In this document: positions 24,067-34,118 of the stretch, one piece after another
How positions within the stretch are numbered: the stretch's first letter is position 1
Layout: every line of letters begins with the position of its first letter
Assembly: GCA_032988165.1 (NCBI GenBank)
Contig: JANTQF010000038.1
Coordinates: 118,988-182,987 of the forward strand
Source: Emmonsiellopsis sp. PD_33
Lineage: Eukaryota > Ascomycota > Eurotiomycetes > Onygenales > Ajellomycetaceae
Direction: 5' to 3'
DNA: 64,000 nucleotides
Program-made: the position numbers and the translations under genes
The notes under the pieces: model-generated
Seen by the model: only the letters and a program-made list of their open reading frames with translations
Databases searched by the model: none
Told to the model about the DNA's origin: nothing

Positions 24067-25472
24067 ATGCAAAAAAGACGCGCAAGACACAGTAAATCGC
24101 GCTGGGGATGTGCCAGCTGTAAGAAGAAACATATAAAGGCAGGTATCAAGGCCGGGAAATTGTCCAAATCATCCATTTATTTTGTCAACTTTGGCTAAAA
24201 GGATGTCAGTAGTGCGACGAGAAAGTCCCCTCGTGTGGAGGTTGCGCTATCCGCAAGATTCCCTGCGTCTATCCTGCGCGGCCAAATGGCGCTGCTAGTG
24301 GCTTTGTGGGAGAAAGTCTCCATGACCCAGCACCACGAGAACGACGGAATGATGATCGGTCATCATCTCTGGACTCCTCGACTGCTTCTCCGCAAGGGCA
24401 GAGCCTCCCTCCTCCCGCGACCACCCCTTACCTATCACTACTCCCATCCCCAGTTACCCCCTCACCAACCATCTTCTCTAGCACCCCCCCATCACCATCC
24501 CATCGACTTCTCGAGTTACAGCTCATGCACCGCTGGTCCGTCAGAACATGGACGGGGCTAAATTCCAGCGTTTCCAACTGCGAGGAGCTCTTAAAAACCA
24601 AACTCCCCCAAGAAGCTCTTTCGCAAAGCTATCTGTTGAACGGCATCCTTTCGCTAGCTGCCCTTGACATGTCCCTCGGAGACACTGACACGGACGCCAG
24701 TTCTGCCGCCAAATACCGCTGCATCGCGCTAGAATATAGCAACCGCGCCAGCATAGAATTCCGCAGCGCCTTGTCCCAACCCAATCTGAATGCTGGCGAG
24801 CTGCATCTGCTCTACTACTTTGCAACGATAACGACTGTGCTGTACTTTGCCTTGAGACAGCCATCCGCTTCCGCGCTGGAAACTCTCGGCGTGGCAATGA
24901 CTCTCTTCCTCGGCTCCCCGCGTATGGCGCGGTCCAGTCTTGATTGGTTGGTATACAGCAGCGCCTCGCTAGCTGTCAACTTGCAGCAACTCCCGCCCTT
25001 TTTGCCGGAGATGCTAGACCTGCTAGATGACGGAACGCGGGTTGCGGTTATGAGGATGGAGGTTGTCCGTGGGCTGGTGCGGGATCGGCAGTCATTATAT
25101 GACCCCGACAAAACAATTACGCAGACGAAATATGGTTTCGTCCATGATCATCTTGCTTCTAAATCTGGCGCGACGAGCGGCTACTTCATGACCGTTATCG
25201 CCTTGGGCGGGCGCGAGTTTGCCGCTGCCGTGACCGAGCGGGAGCCGCTTGCTCTGTTTATTCTTATGTATTGGGCGGTGCTGGTGAATCGGGTTGGAAG
25301 GGGGGGTGGGATGTGGTGGGTGGGATCGATTGGTAGGGATTTGGTAAGGGAGATCTCCGAGTTGTTAATTGGGGGGGATATCTGGGGGCTGAAAGATGTG
25401 AGGGAGGGGGCTAGGTGGGCGAGAAGGGACGTGGGGATGAGACAGTTGGAGAAGGAGATGTCTGGGGAGTAG
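24067..25472 (+). CDS. Zn2Cys6 transcription factor, 2 exons, GC-AG intron in the zinc cluster
   Basis: Fungal binuclear-cluster regulator, 443 aa. Exon 1 (24067-24138) encodes MQKRRARHSKSRWGCASCKK and KHIK. Exon 2 starts at 24213 with CDEKVPSCGGCAIRKIPCVY. Joined, the six cysteines follow C-x2-C-x6-C-x6-C-x2-C-x6-C, a complete Zn2Cys6 domain right at the N-terminus. A Ser/Pro-rich linker leads to a C-terminal helical regulatory region (LLELQLMHRWSVRTW, YLLNGILSLAALDM, REPLALFILMYWAVLV), in the style of UPC2/C6 sterol-type regulators. The intron between the exons begins with GC (AAG/GCAGGT) and ends CAGTAG; no GT donor keeps the frame. The C-terminal 60 residues come from a G-rich stretch. 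No target genes are adjacent. Confidence 0.85.
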
Positions 25473-26507
25473 GTAGATGATATACGAATCTACTGGTCTT
25501 CTTTTACGGTATTCTTTCCCTCTTGCAATGCCATCCTTTCCACATGGAAACGAAACCGCAGGTACGAAATTGGATAAGGGATAATGGAAGTTCCTGGTGG
25601 AAATCAGTTTTGCCATCTAGGTTGGACTCCCCGTTCAGAGCCTATCGATGTAAGTCCCCCTATTCCATCTCTATCTCATCGTTATCTACGCTAATCATAT
25701 AGCCATTTAGCTGCACGAGCAAAATAATAGGAATCTTAGCCCATCCATAAAAATTTCCGTCAACCATCCAACCGCAGCAACATACATACATCATCACATT
25801 CCTTCAGCCACATCCCAGGCCGGCACTCTACCTCCCCTTTCCCCATTCCCCATTCACAATAGAGTATCAGGCAGGCAGATCTCCCACTTCCCCTTTCCAA
25901 TTCCCTATACCGGTGAATCCAAGAAACCGGATTATCATACAATTAACCTAACCCCATCACAATTAACTCCATCAAAAGAAGTGAACAACCGCCGCCGTCG
26001 AATGTCCGTAACAACGTTCTCTCGAAAGTCGACTACTAACTACATCTCATGGGAGAGGAAAGACTTCTTTTTTTCTTTTTCCATTTCATGCTTTTTTCCT
26101 ATTTACACCCTCCCTCCCGGGCCATATATCTCCCTACGAGCAGGCTACTACTACTTGCCATACTATTCATATACCTATCGACTACAGGCAACCGACGAGA
26201 TCGATAATAGATATCTAAGAGTTAACAAGAGCTACACTATCACAACTTAAGTGGGGAGTCTCTTTTTGACATGATCCATAAGGCTTTTTCAACCCTTTTC
26301 CGGATGCATACGAATACTGCCAGCTCGTTCATAACCACCCGTACGACGCTTACGGGGATAATGTTCTAGAACCCGAACCCGAATTTCGAAGATGGGACTG
26401 AAGAGGATGAGTTAGAAATCTCATGGAATGCTCGCACCTTTACGTACCTGGAGATCCCCGTCATATTATGGATGTAAGTGACCCGAATCTTATAGGCAAC
26501 CGTCCTC
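25473..26507. other. Intergenic region, no gene recognised
   Basis: Downstream flank of the Zn2Cys6 gene. Short frames only. A pyrimidine/AT-rich patch lies at 26060-26200. The 26338-26480 stretch may belong to the decayed region that follows. Confidence 0.4.
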
Positions 26508-28255
26508 TTGATCGTCATTCTGATGCTTGGTCTGTTTACATTGCAGCTTACTGACTGTGTAGAGACCAGGCTTGCAGGTTCTCCAATCGTGATGAAGGCT
26601 GGTGGGCGTTTAGTTTTGGAGGTAGAAGGAAACTGCCTTCATAAAATGTCTTCTCCTCATGGAGAAAGATATCAAGACCGCCACCGACGGAAACGAAATA
26701 TGGGACATGCGAAATGGAACTGCCAACTATCGTGGAGTTTATGGAAAAGAACTCCCACTTTTCCAATCCTAATAACCGTGATATGGTATATGTGGAAGGA
26801 AGGAGAAAATGAATTGGCGGAGGACACCGCAAAGCAAAAGCGGAAAGCTTCAAAGGCGGAGGCATCCCTTGATGAGATACTCAAGGTTCTGGATGAGTAT
26901 TGTCGTTGCAGCGGGGGTGATGGACAAGGTGGTAACTACGGGGCTGGACCATTATCCTCCCGTCGTATTCACTCTGGCTGATCACCATCAAGGTATGCCC
27001 ATTATTATGAACGCTCGACCTCCTTATCGAATACGTACCGGACCACAGGATAAACAGTGACCTAGCACTGCTAATTAAAATGATTCCAGCACCGCACGAA
27101 CCGTCCGTTGATCGAACCAAGTGCTTCGACAAGCCGTGCGTCGGTCGAACTATTGTCCCAATCCGCCGATGAGATGATCGTAGAGGACATCTCTACGCGG
27201 AGCAATCCATTCGACGGTTATGTCCATATCATTTTTAATGAGCTCGCGAATATAGGCGATTGGGTCAGACTGCCTGACAGCGGTATGAAGAGTTGGTGGA
27301 TGCGGACAGAATCATCCGAGTCGACGACGGTATTGCGCTGGATGGATACGGATATTGAACATCATCAACAATATCCCGGACCAATGAGATTTTGATTTGG
27401 TTCGTCATGGTCGGGAAGGCAAATTTGAGGTCTTACCCCTCTCCTTGCCTGCGCGATACAGTCCTTTTGATTTTCAACCTTGTCTTGCGCAGGAAGGAAG
27501 AGGTTATGAACGGGTCATAAAATCCTTAATGTTAAGAAGGTCATCTGTGCTAATGACTTCTCGAATCTGCCCACTGTGCGATTTTGATGCAATCAGGCCA
27601 CTTGTTCCTCCTGACATGGTTGCCAAGTTTCTCAATAGTTGCGGCCTTAATGACATCCAGCAACAACCAGAGGGACTACCATGCCGGACGACCACACTCT
27701 TGGAAGCACTGAAAGCAGAGGAGTTCCCAACTATTGATACGATTATGAAATGGGCGGCGGACAAAGGATTCCCAGTGAAGATAGACAAATTGACTAGGGA
27801 AATAACAACCAAGGGTTGGAACGAAGCCATCAATCTCTCAAATATGCTTGGTGGTTTTACGTTGACCCAAGGCCCTCCTGAAACCAGCAAAACACATTTT
27901 CTCACGTCTGTTTCTTTGCCAGCTCTGCTGGCATATATTCAAGGAAAGTTGGGCGATGGAATGTGTCCAGTGTGTCTGGTACTTCCAAAGCCAAAGCCAG
28001 AACCAAAGGCGTACACTGATGATGGTGACAAAAAAATGAAGACAGCTCCCACAAAGGAATACAGTGCACACTGTTGGGACCCAAATCTTTAAACTGCTAG
28101 GCGTCGGAGGGCTTTTCTTACCCCTTTTAACTATTCTGCTAATGACCTTACCATTAAACTCCTCCAGTGTTGCTGCGATGTGCTGCCCTTGCGAGAGATC
28201 CAATGATTGTCCGCGAGCATGGAATTACAACCGAACATATGATTGTCTTTCATGA
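26508..28255 (+). pseudogene. Decayed P-loop ATPase/helicase-like relic
   Basis: Several broken plus-strand frames (26508-26981, 27108-27395, 27397-28092) have protein-like composition but no continuous gene. The clearest mark is at 27840-27900, GGFTLTQGPPETSKTHF. It resembles the Walker A of superfamily-1 helicases (GPPGTGKT), with both functional Gly positions changed to Glu and Ser. Preceding text (LPCRTTTLLEALKAEEFPTI) and following helices are compatible with an ATPase fold. Conserved Cys pairs (ICPLCDF, MCPVCLV) are visible. No Walker B or later helicase motifs could be found. The helicase label is inference from the single motif. Confidence 0.35.
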
Positions 28256-28288
28256 GGCCCAAAATAATGCTCCCCCAAACCCGAATGC

Positions 28289-28610
28289 CTGTGGACTCTA
28301 AAGACGAATGGAACGCCTGCTCTCTAAGTACTTATGGAAATTGATTCTCGTCTCATTTACCCCCCTTTTCCCAAAGACGAATGGAGCGCTTGCTAGCGAA
28401 GTACTTGTGGATATTTGTGCTAGTGTACATTGACGACATCATAGTCTATTCGCGGACCGTAAGGGAACACATGGATCACCTCTCCCAATTTTTCTGAACA
28501 TTGGAGGCCTCCGGGATTTCACTATCTTTGCCAAAATGCCACTTTGGATAGGTTGGTGGCACTACTAGGACACCACGTCTCCCGACTACTTTGGTTACTA
28601 GTCAATCGCC
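28289..28610 (+). mobile_element. Ty3/Gypsy-type reverse transcriptase fragment
   Basis: The translation around 28389-28500 gives LLAKYLWIFVLVYIDDIIVY, then SRTVREHMDHL, an in-frame TGA, and EASGISLSLPKCHFG. YIDD with the downstream LPKCHFG block is the palm and thumb of a Ty3/Gypsy (metavirid) reverse transcriptase. A frameshift follows, after which LVALLGHHVSRL at 28550-28585 continues the same domain. A 73-bp imperfect duplication precedes it (28301 and 28374, both starting AAGACGAATGG). No LTRs, integrase or protease were found, so this is a dead fragment. Confidence 0.8.
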
Positions 28611-28867
28611 ATTTTGGAACATCACAGTCAAGGTCACGTCCGACCTTCTCTACGTACTTTCAGTCTAGCAAGCACGATCCATACCGCGGTACGTCGGGAG
28701 TGAGGGTGCAAGTCGATGGTGCCATTGTTCTCATCAACACCTGTTCGAATTTAGCACCCTATTCACCGTCATTCCTCGTTCCACCGTGATTCTTACAAAA
28801 TTGAGGAGCACTTAGATAGTAAGTCAGTTGATCGCCTCAAAAGGGGCGTCAAGACTGAATTCCTTAA

Positions 28868-29134
28868 ATGGAAGACAACATCCGGTATATAACCCCTGCC
28901 ACACATTTACTTCCCTACTATTCCCTTGTGTCCCCTGGCTATAATTTAACAGTGGATGTGCTCATTCGTGTGAGTCAATCTGCCTTATCTTCCCCTAGCG
29001 TACCGTGTCCCATATGCTCATTAACGAAGGAAACCAGTTCCAGAAAATTTGCAGAGCCATATTACTTTCCATTTAGGGTGCTTGATCAGAATCGCTTTGT
29101 TTGCCCTACCTCGATGTGCGGGTTCGACATCTAA
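28868..29134 (+). other. Open frame with paired cysteines, unrecognised
   Basis: An 88-codon plus-strand frame contains VPCPICSLTKETSS and a later FVCPTSMCGFDI, giving two CxxC/CxxxxC pairs that could bind zinc. It lies in the decayed region and lacks a credible 5' or 3' context. It may be a remnant of the same element as the upstream relics. Function unknown. Confidence 0.2.
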
Positions 29135-29554
29135 TTCCCAGGCCAAACTTGAGCGCAGCCTGATATGAGTCCTCTCTGACGGCTTCGAATTTGATAGCTA
29201 CTCAAACCCCATTAATGACGAAACCGACAGCCAAAAACCATCGCGTTCTGCGGGTCTCCAAAACTTTACAATGGCATAAAGTCTGACCTCCTAGAACCAG
29301 AAAGGGAAGCGGTATACAGCATGCGATTTGCCTGATGGTCGCCGTCCTGGACCTCAGCGTCATGCGGCCATGAATAAATAACCTGCCTTTGCCATTCAAC
29401 CCTTCGTCGCAGCCAAGTCCGTCTCTGTGGCCCTACTGACACATTACGCTTGGGAACTCATTCAGTAAAATAAGAACGAGACACATAACATGAAGCTAAT
29501 AATAGTTTTCTAGGACATTTAGCTTCTTTCGCTCGCCTTTTACCAAACCCAGCC

Positions 29555-29996
29555 ATGGCAAATCTTCCCATTGAACATCTTACCCTGTCCAAGACTGCAA
29601 ATAGCAGTCAGACACAGCATGCAAGCCCACCTAGAGTGCCCATCAAATATAGCAATCCATTTCAATGTTTTCCCCCAGAGTTGGTTGATAAAGTGCTCAA
29701 GGAGCTCACACCAGTTGACATTTGTAGCATCAAGCTCATCAGCAAGGGATGGAAAGATTATGTTACATCATGGACTGAATGTGATGGCTGGAAGTTACAC
29801 TGGCCAATGTTGCAGCAACGGTTTGAATCTCTTGGCCCAGAAGAGAAGGCGAGTCAGTACAGTGCACTGGGTACGTTACCCTAATTTTCATTTACCATTC
29901 TATTGTTATGTCCTGCGTTCTCCTCTCATTGTCACCCATTAGGCAGGTGTTCCTTTTCACACAAAAAACTTCTCTTCTTCAACACAAGCATCTCTA
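29555..29996 (+). CDS. F-box protein N-terminal part, gene truncated or decayed
   Basis: Exon 1 29555-29870 starts MANLPIEHLTLSKTANSS. It carries a clear F-box-like domain (residues about 35-75: FQCFPPELVDKVLKELTPVD followed by ICSIKLISKGWKDYV), expected to bind Skp1 in an SCF ubiquitin ligase. A GTACGT donor and GGCAG acceptor extend it by exon 2, 29947-29996 (VPFHTKNFSSSTQASL), ending in a good GTAAGT donor. I could not find a third exon with certainty. A frame ending near 30280 (GNIKFLPGVLREYPTPRE) may be part of the old C-terminus, but typical substrate-binding repeats are absent. The gene is CpG-poor, like the transposon copies. It looks like a member of a multicopy F-box family that has lost its 3' end. 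Confidence 0.6.
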
Positions 29997-29999
29997 GTA

Positions 30000-31023
30000 A
30001 GTCCAAATTCCATCCCAGGGCGTCAAAAACGCGTGTGAAAACATGAGAAAAACACACGGGGATGATAGGAGATAGACAGAGGCAAGGCTAACAAAGGAAA
30101 TAGACAGAAAAAACTATATACACTTGCTGTGCTGTGCCCTGTCAGCGGCTCCCTGCGATCATCGTTGACTGTGGATCGTGATGATGGGAATATTAAGTTT
30201 CTCCCAGGAGTCCTCAGAGAGTATCCAACACCTAGAGAAAGAGTAACCTGGGGTATCCCAACTGGACTGTATTTCAGTTAATGGAGAGGTGATAATGGGG
30301 TTTTCAATTGATATTGCCTACCTACAAATATTCGTCTCTCCACTACTGGGGTGGCTCCCAAGGGCAGGGGGTATTATCAGAAGCATAAGTTATGTAAGTG
30401 ACTTCCACATTAAGGTAATCTCTTTTATGGCATACTGTGGCACACCTTCTGCCAGGCATGCATGAACACAGATACCATGAGTTCTCATAATTGGAAGAAG
30501 CTACAAATAAAGAATACAAGTGATTTTTAAAGCCTGAGGACAGTAGTAGTCCACACATCATCTTTGCAAACATCAGCCCTAAAGAAGTCACCCATAATGA
30601 AAGGACTTCCTTGGCAGAGTGGACTACAGCTCTTCACTGCGGATTTTGATCCTCACAATGGTCTCCCTTTTCTTCTGTCTGCTTTTGTATAGTTATTAAT
30701 TGACTAGGAAGGGAATAAAGTGTGTTGGCTGACAGGAAGGAAAAAAATTATTCTTGAGCAACTTGGTAGACAGGGTGAAGGGGGTAGTGAAGCAGAAGAC
30801 AAAACCTTTATAATCAGTTTTAATCACTTAGTTAGCTGTGTCAAAGTTTTACTGACAAGCAACTCTCTGATAGCATCAAACTAATATTATTATAAGGATA
30901 TGCATCAAGCAACAAGAATTCAGCAGCCAAACTAATTCTATTTTTACACTGTAAAAAGTCTAAATAAATATACCTCTAGGAAAATAGAGATAATAATAAT
31001 AAATCTCTACTCATATCCTCCTA
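30000..31023. other. CpG-poor stretch without an intact gene
   Basis: This contains possible remnants of the F-box gene's 3' part (30150-30282) and otherwise TG/CA- and AT-rich DNA with few CpGs. No intact frame or RNA gene recognised. Confidence 0.35.
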
Positions 31024-32375
31024 CTAGTATTGGCCACGACCAAGCATTTCATGCTCCACACTTGCGAGAATAAATGCAGCAGTCCCATGAACACTGTTGT
31101 ACAACAGTGGCTGCTTAACATAGTACTATATCACAATCAGCCATCGTAACGTAGGAAGGGGGGCATTCTCTAGCAACTCACCTCATATGAAGCAGTAGAA
31201 TTCAAACTGCACACAGCCACGGTCCCATTATACCCCAAGGTCCCATTGCCATTATCCACAACAAACTCATCCACAATATGCTCGTAGCACTTGCTCGCTG
31301 TCTTGGTAGACACTGCAGCTAGCCGCTTGGGGAGATATCCAAGCCTGGCCCCTTTGTACAGCGCATAGGCAAACATGGCCGATCCGCTCGATTCGATATA
31401 ATTTCCCGCGCGGCCGGGGAAGGTCATGACCTGCCACCAGCACCCAGTCTCCGTATCCGCCGCCCGAACCACGGCATCCGCCAGCTCGACGAACCGCCGC
31501 TGGAGATAGGTTCGTAGCTTGGATGGGAAGTTTGGCGTCTTCAGCTCCAGTGTGTCAACCAGTGCCATGAGGTACCATCCCAACGAACGATCCCAGACAT
31601 ATCCACTGGCGCCTGTGGCGGGGTTGGCCCAGACGGCCGTCTTAGAAGGGTCGTAGCCGTGCACGAGGAGTCCGGTGCTATGGTGCTGGCAATGCTTCCA
31701 GAGTAGCTCGAGCTGGTTGATGATGTCGTCGGCTACGGCGGAGCTGTTGCCGGTGTCGAAGGCGGTGGTGTAGTATGATAGGAATGGGGCGAGAGAGTAC
31801 ATCCCGTCCAGATAGCTCCAGTGTGGGTAGACAAAGTACCAATACCCACCAAGGACATTTCGGGGCTGGAGATTGATGGACTCGCGCAGCGCGTCTAGGG
31901 CTGCGAGGGATGTGATGTCCTGGTTTTCATTGTATCTGGGTTTTCACGTTAGTGATGTCAATAAGGAATAATTGTACGGCGGGTACGTGGCGTACTGGTG
32001 TAGCAAACCCTTCCCAGTTGACATTCGGTCCAGTGGAAGTTTTGTATCCTTGGCCGCATCCAGGAGATATGGAATCGCGCTGTCGGTGCTGGCGCGAAGA
32101 TACTCCTCCCAGTCATTGTGGGCTGATACAGATTCCGGCGTGTGATAGTATTCTATCAATCGGAGAACGGCGGTCTGGAAGAACCCGATTTGGAGATATG
32201 AAGACGATTCTGGCTCAGTGCCCGGGGCGATAATGGCTTGTCCACGCTCTATCACACTGTCCGCCATCCAGACCGAATAGGGGCGCTTCGTGTGTGCTGC
32301 TGGTGTTGAAGCCCCTGTACTACCTGTGAGGAGCCCCAGCAGGCAGAGGGGGAGATATTGCGAAACGCGTACCAT
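31024..32375 (-). CDS. Secreted GH105 unsaturated rhamnogalacturonyl hydrolase, 3 exons
   Basis: It hydrolyses the unsaturated galacturonyl residue left by rhamnogalacturonan/pectin lyases. Exons 32375-31996, 31935-31182 and 31125-31024 give 411 aa. A signal peptide is evident (MVRVSQYLPLCLLGLLTGST). The alpha6/alpha6-barrel signatures of GH88/105 are present: GKGLLHQYNENQ across the first junction, GGYWYFVYPHWSYLDGMYSL with the likely catalytic Asp near 168, VWDRSLGWYLMALVDTL, GCWWQVMTFPGRAGNYIES followed by SGSAMFAYAL, and the C-terminal NSVHGTAAFILASVEHEML. The last exon begins after GAG/GTGAGT and ends GRGQY. Several Asn glycosylation sites are present. It lies 770 bp from the GH62 gene on the same strand, suggesting a small wall-degradation neighbourhood. 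Confidence 0.92.
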
Positions 32376-33146
32376 CGTGGACTGGTAAGCTGAATTTGTT
32401 CAAGCTATCTTCAGGCGGGCTAATTGTATCGTTGCTGGATTTAAACAGTCGGCCATGTCTAACTTAAGTAGTTATCGAGTCTTCGCCTCGCAGACCGTTT
32501 CTGGTCAGTTATTGCCGAGATGTAGCATGTCAAAAAATTCAGCCGACATCCTGCCCTATGATTTAGTTACACGAATGCGAAAACCCACATAGACAGAGAC
32601 TGATTCCGGTCGTATTTCCTCCAAAGGCTGAAGGAGTTTTCACAGAAGTGAATATCTTGTGCGGTCTGCTCTGGATAGCTTCACGGCATCCCTGATCCCG
32701 AGCGTACTCGCTTCGGGGGCTGAAAATGCCGGGATCGCTATAAGCCGAAATCGGGTTGAGTTAGCCGAGATTGCCGGGTGGCCGTTACCAATATGTTTCA
32801 ATAATTTTCATTAATTAACTACGAAGGCATTTGCTGAGGTGCAGTCCATTGGGTGGTAACAGTATTGTATGCAGCTATACTCGGCATAGCTTATAGAACG
32901 GATGGACAGGGGCTGGAGGGCTACATTTCGCCCTCAAATCAAATACATAAGTTCAAGAACATTCGCTGTTGAGGGCTTATATACAAGATGAGCATTGGAA
33001 TAAACTGATTTAGATTTGATCCCATCGTTTCTGCTATTTACACGAGCTTTATCCAACACTCCGCTCCAGTCGCTTCTGCAGTCCCCCGCCAATCTGCCTC
33101 CAAAGCAAAAAAATTATGCCGCATCACGTTTAACTTGCTTCGCTAC
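32376..33146. other. Intergenic region between GH105 and GH62
   Basis: It holds the GH105 promoter and the GH62 3' flank. No gene. No carbon-control site stands out clearly. Confidence 0.5.
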
Positions 33147-34118
33147 TTATGCTTGCTGCAGTGTCAGCACACCAGGCCTGTAAGGCAGGAGGCCATAGTC
33201 GCCGTCAAAGTTGGGATCACGTCCCTGATAGAGCAACTGCAGGTTGCACGGATCAATGGTGAATGTTTGATCGGGGGTGCGAACCAGGTCGCCGTGGCTG
33301 ATGTCGTTGGTCCATGTGGCGCCGCTGTTGGCCTTGCCAGCGAAGGGCGCGTCTTCGGTTGCCGCCTGAGGTGTCCACTCGCCATCCAAACTGTCGGCGG
33401 TGAAGGAGCGGAAATACCGCCCGCCTGAGCCCATCGCCTCGACAATCATCAGGTATTTCTTCTGGCCCTGGATGGTGTAAACCTGAACTGCTTCGAACAG
33501 GTTTTCTCTCGTGTCGCTCATAATGATCTCCGATTCTGTGCCGAAATCGCTAGGGAAGTTGTCAATAGGCATGATGGCCCGGTAGATTTTGCCATTGTCT
33601 CCTGCAAAGAACAGGTACATGTTCGTATCGTCGCCGATGACGGTCTGGTCGATGACGCCCGTGTCGGAGTCGGAGATTGTTCCGGAGAAGAGCGCCTCCG
33701 CCCCTGACCACCCATTGACATCGGTGGGATCGTTGGACGTCTTGTAGGAGAATGAGGTCGGACCCCATTGGTATGCAAGGATCCATACGTCCTTGGGCTC
33801 AAAGTAGAAGAGTGTGGGCGCAACGGTTGCCTCGTTGGCTGCGTTCTGGGGTGCGGAGGCCAGATCAGTCCAATTCGAAACGAGACCGAAGTTCATCGAG
33901 CCGTAGGTCGTTCCTGTGTCGTGGTTCGACGCATACACAAGATACTGGTCCTCGTAGATGACGGTGGTGAAGTCCTTGAGCGAGACCCATCCCTCCTTGG
34001 GTTCCGCGAGCACCTCAGTTGACGTCCAACTGTAAGTCGACGGAAGGTCGCATTGAGCGAAGATAGCTGGCAGCGAGGCGAGCAGCACCGCCCCGGCCTC
34101 AGACTTTAGGAATCTCAT
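33147..34118 (-). CDS. Secreted GH62 alpha-L-arabinofuranosidase, single exon
   Basis: It removes arabinofuranosyl side chains from arabinoxylan. Intronless, 323 aa, the usual size for a GH62 catalytic domain without a binding module. N-terminal signal peptide ([20 protein letters not shown], then AQC). Five-bladed propeller signatures: [20 protein letters not shown] with the general-base Asp at about 49, [43 protein letters not shown] with the pKa-modulating Asp near 157, [11 protein letters not shown] with the acid Glu near 209, [16 protein letters not shown] and [14 protein letters not shown]. All three catalytic carboxylates are present, so the enzyme should be active. The upstream region contains an XlnR-type site. 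Confidence 0.96.
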   Translation of the reverse strand: MRFLKSEAGAVLLASLPAIFAQCDLPSTYSWTSTEVLAEPKEGWVSLKDFTTVIYEDQYLVYASNHDTGTTYGSMNFGLVSNWTDLASAPQNAANEATVAPTLFYFEPKDVWILAYQWGPTSFSYKTSNDPTDVNGWSGAEALFSGTISDSDTGVIDQTVIGDDTNMYLFFAGDNGKIYRAIMPIDNFPSDFGTESEIIMSDTRENLFEAVQVYTIQGQKKYLMIVEAMGSGGRYFRSFTADSLDGEWTPQAATEDAPFAGKANSGATWTNDISHGDLVRTPDQTFTIDPCNLQLLYQGRDPNFDGDYGLLPYRPGVLTLQQA

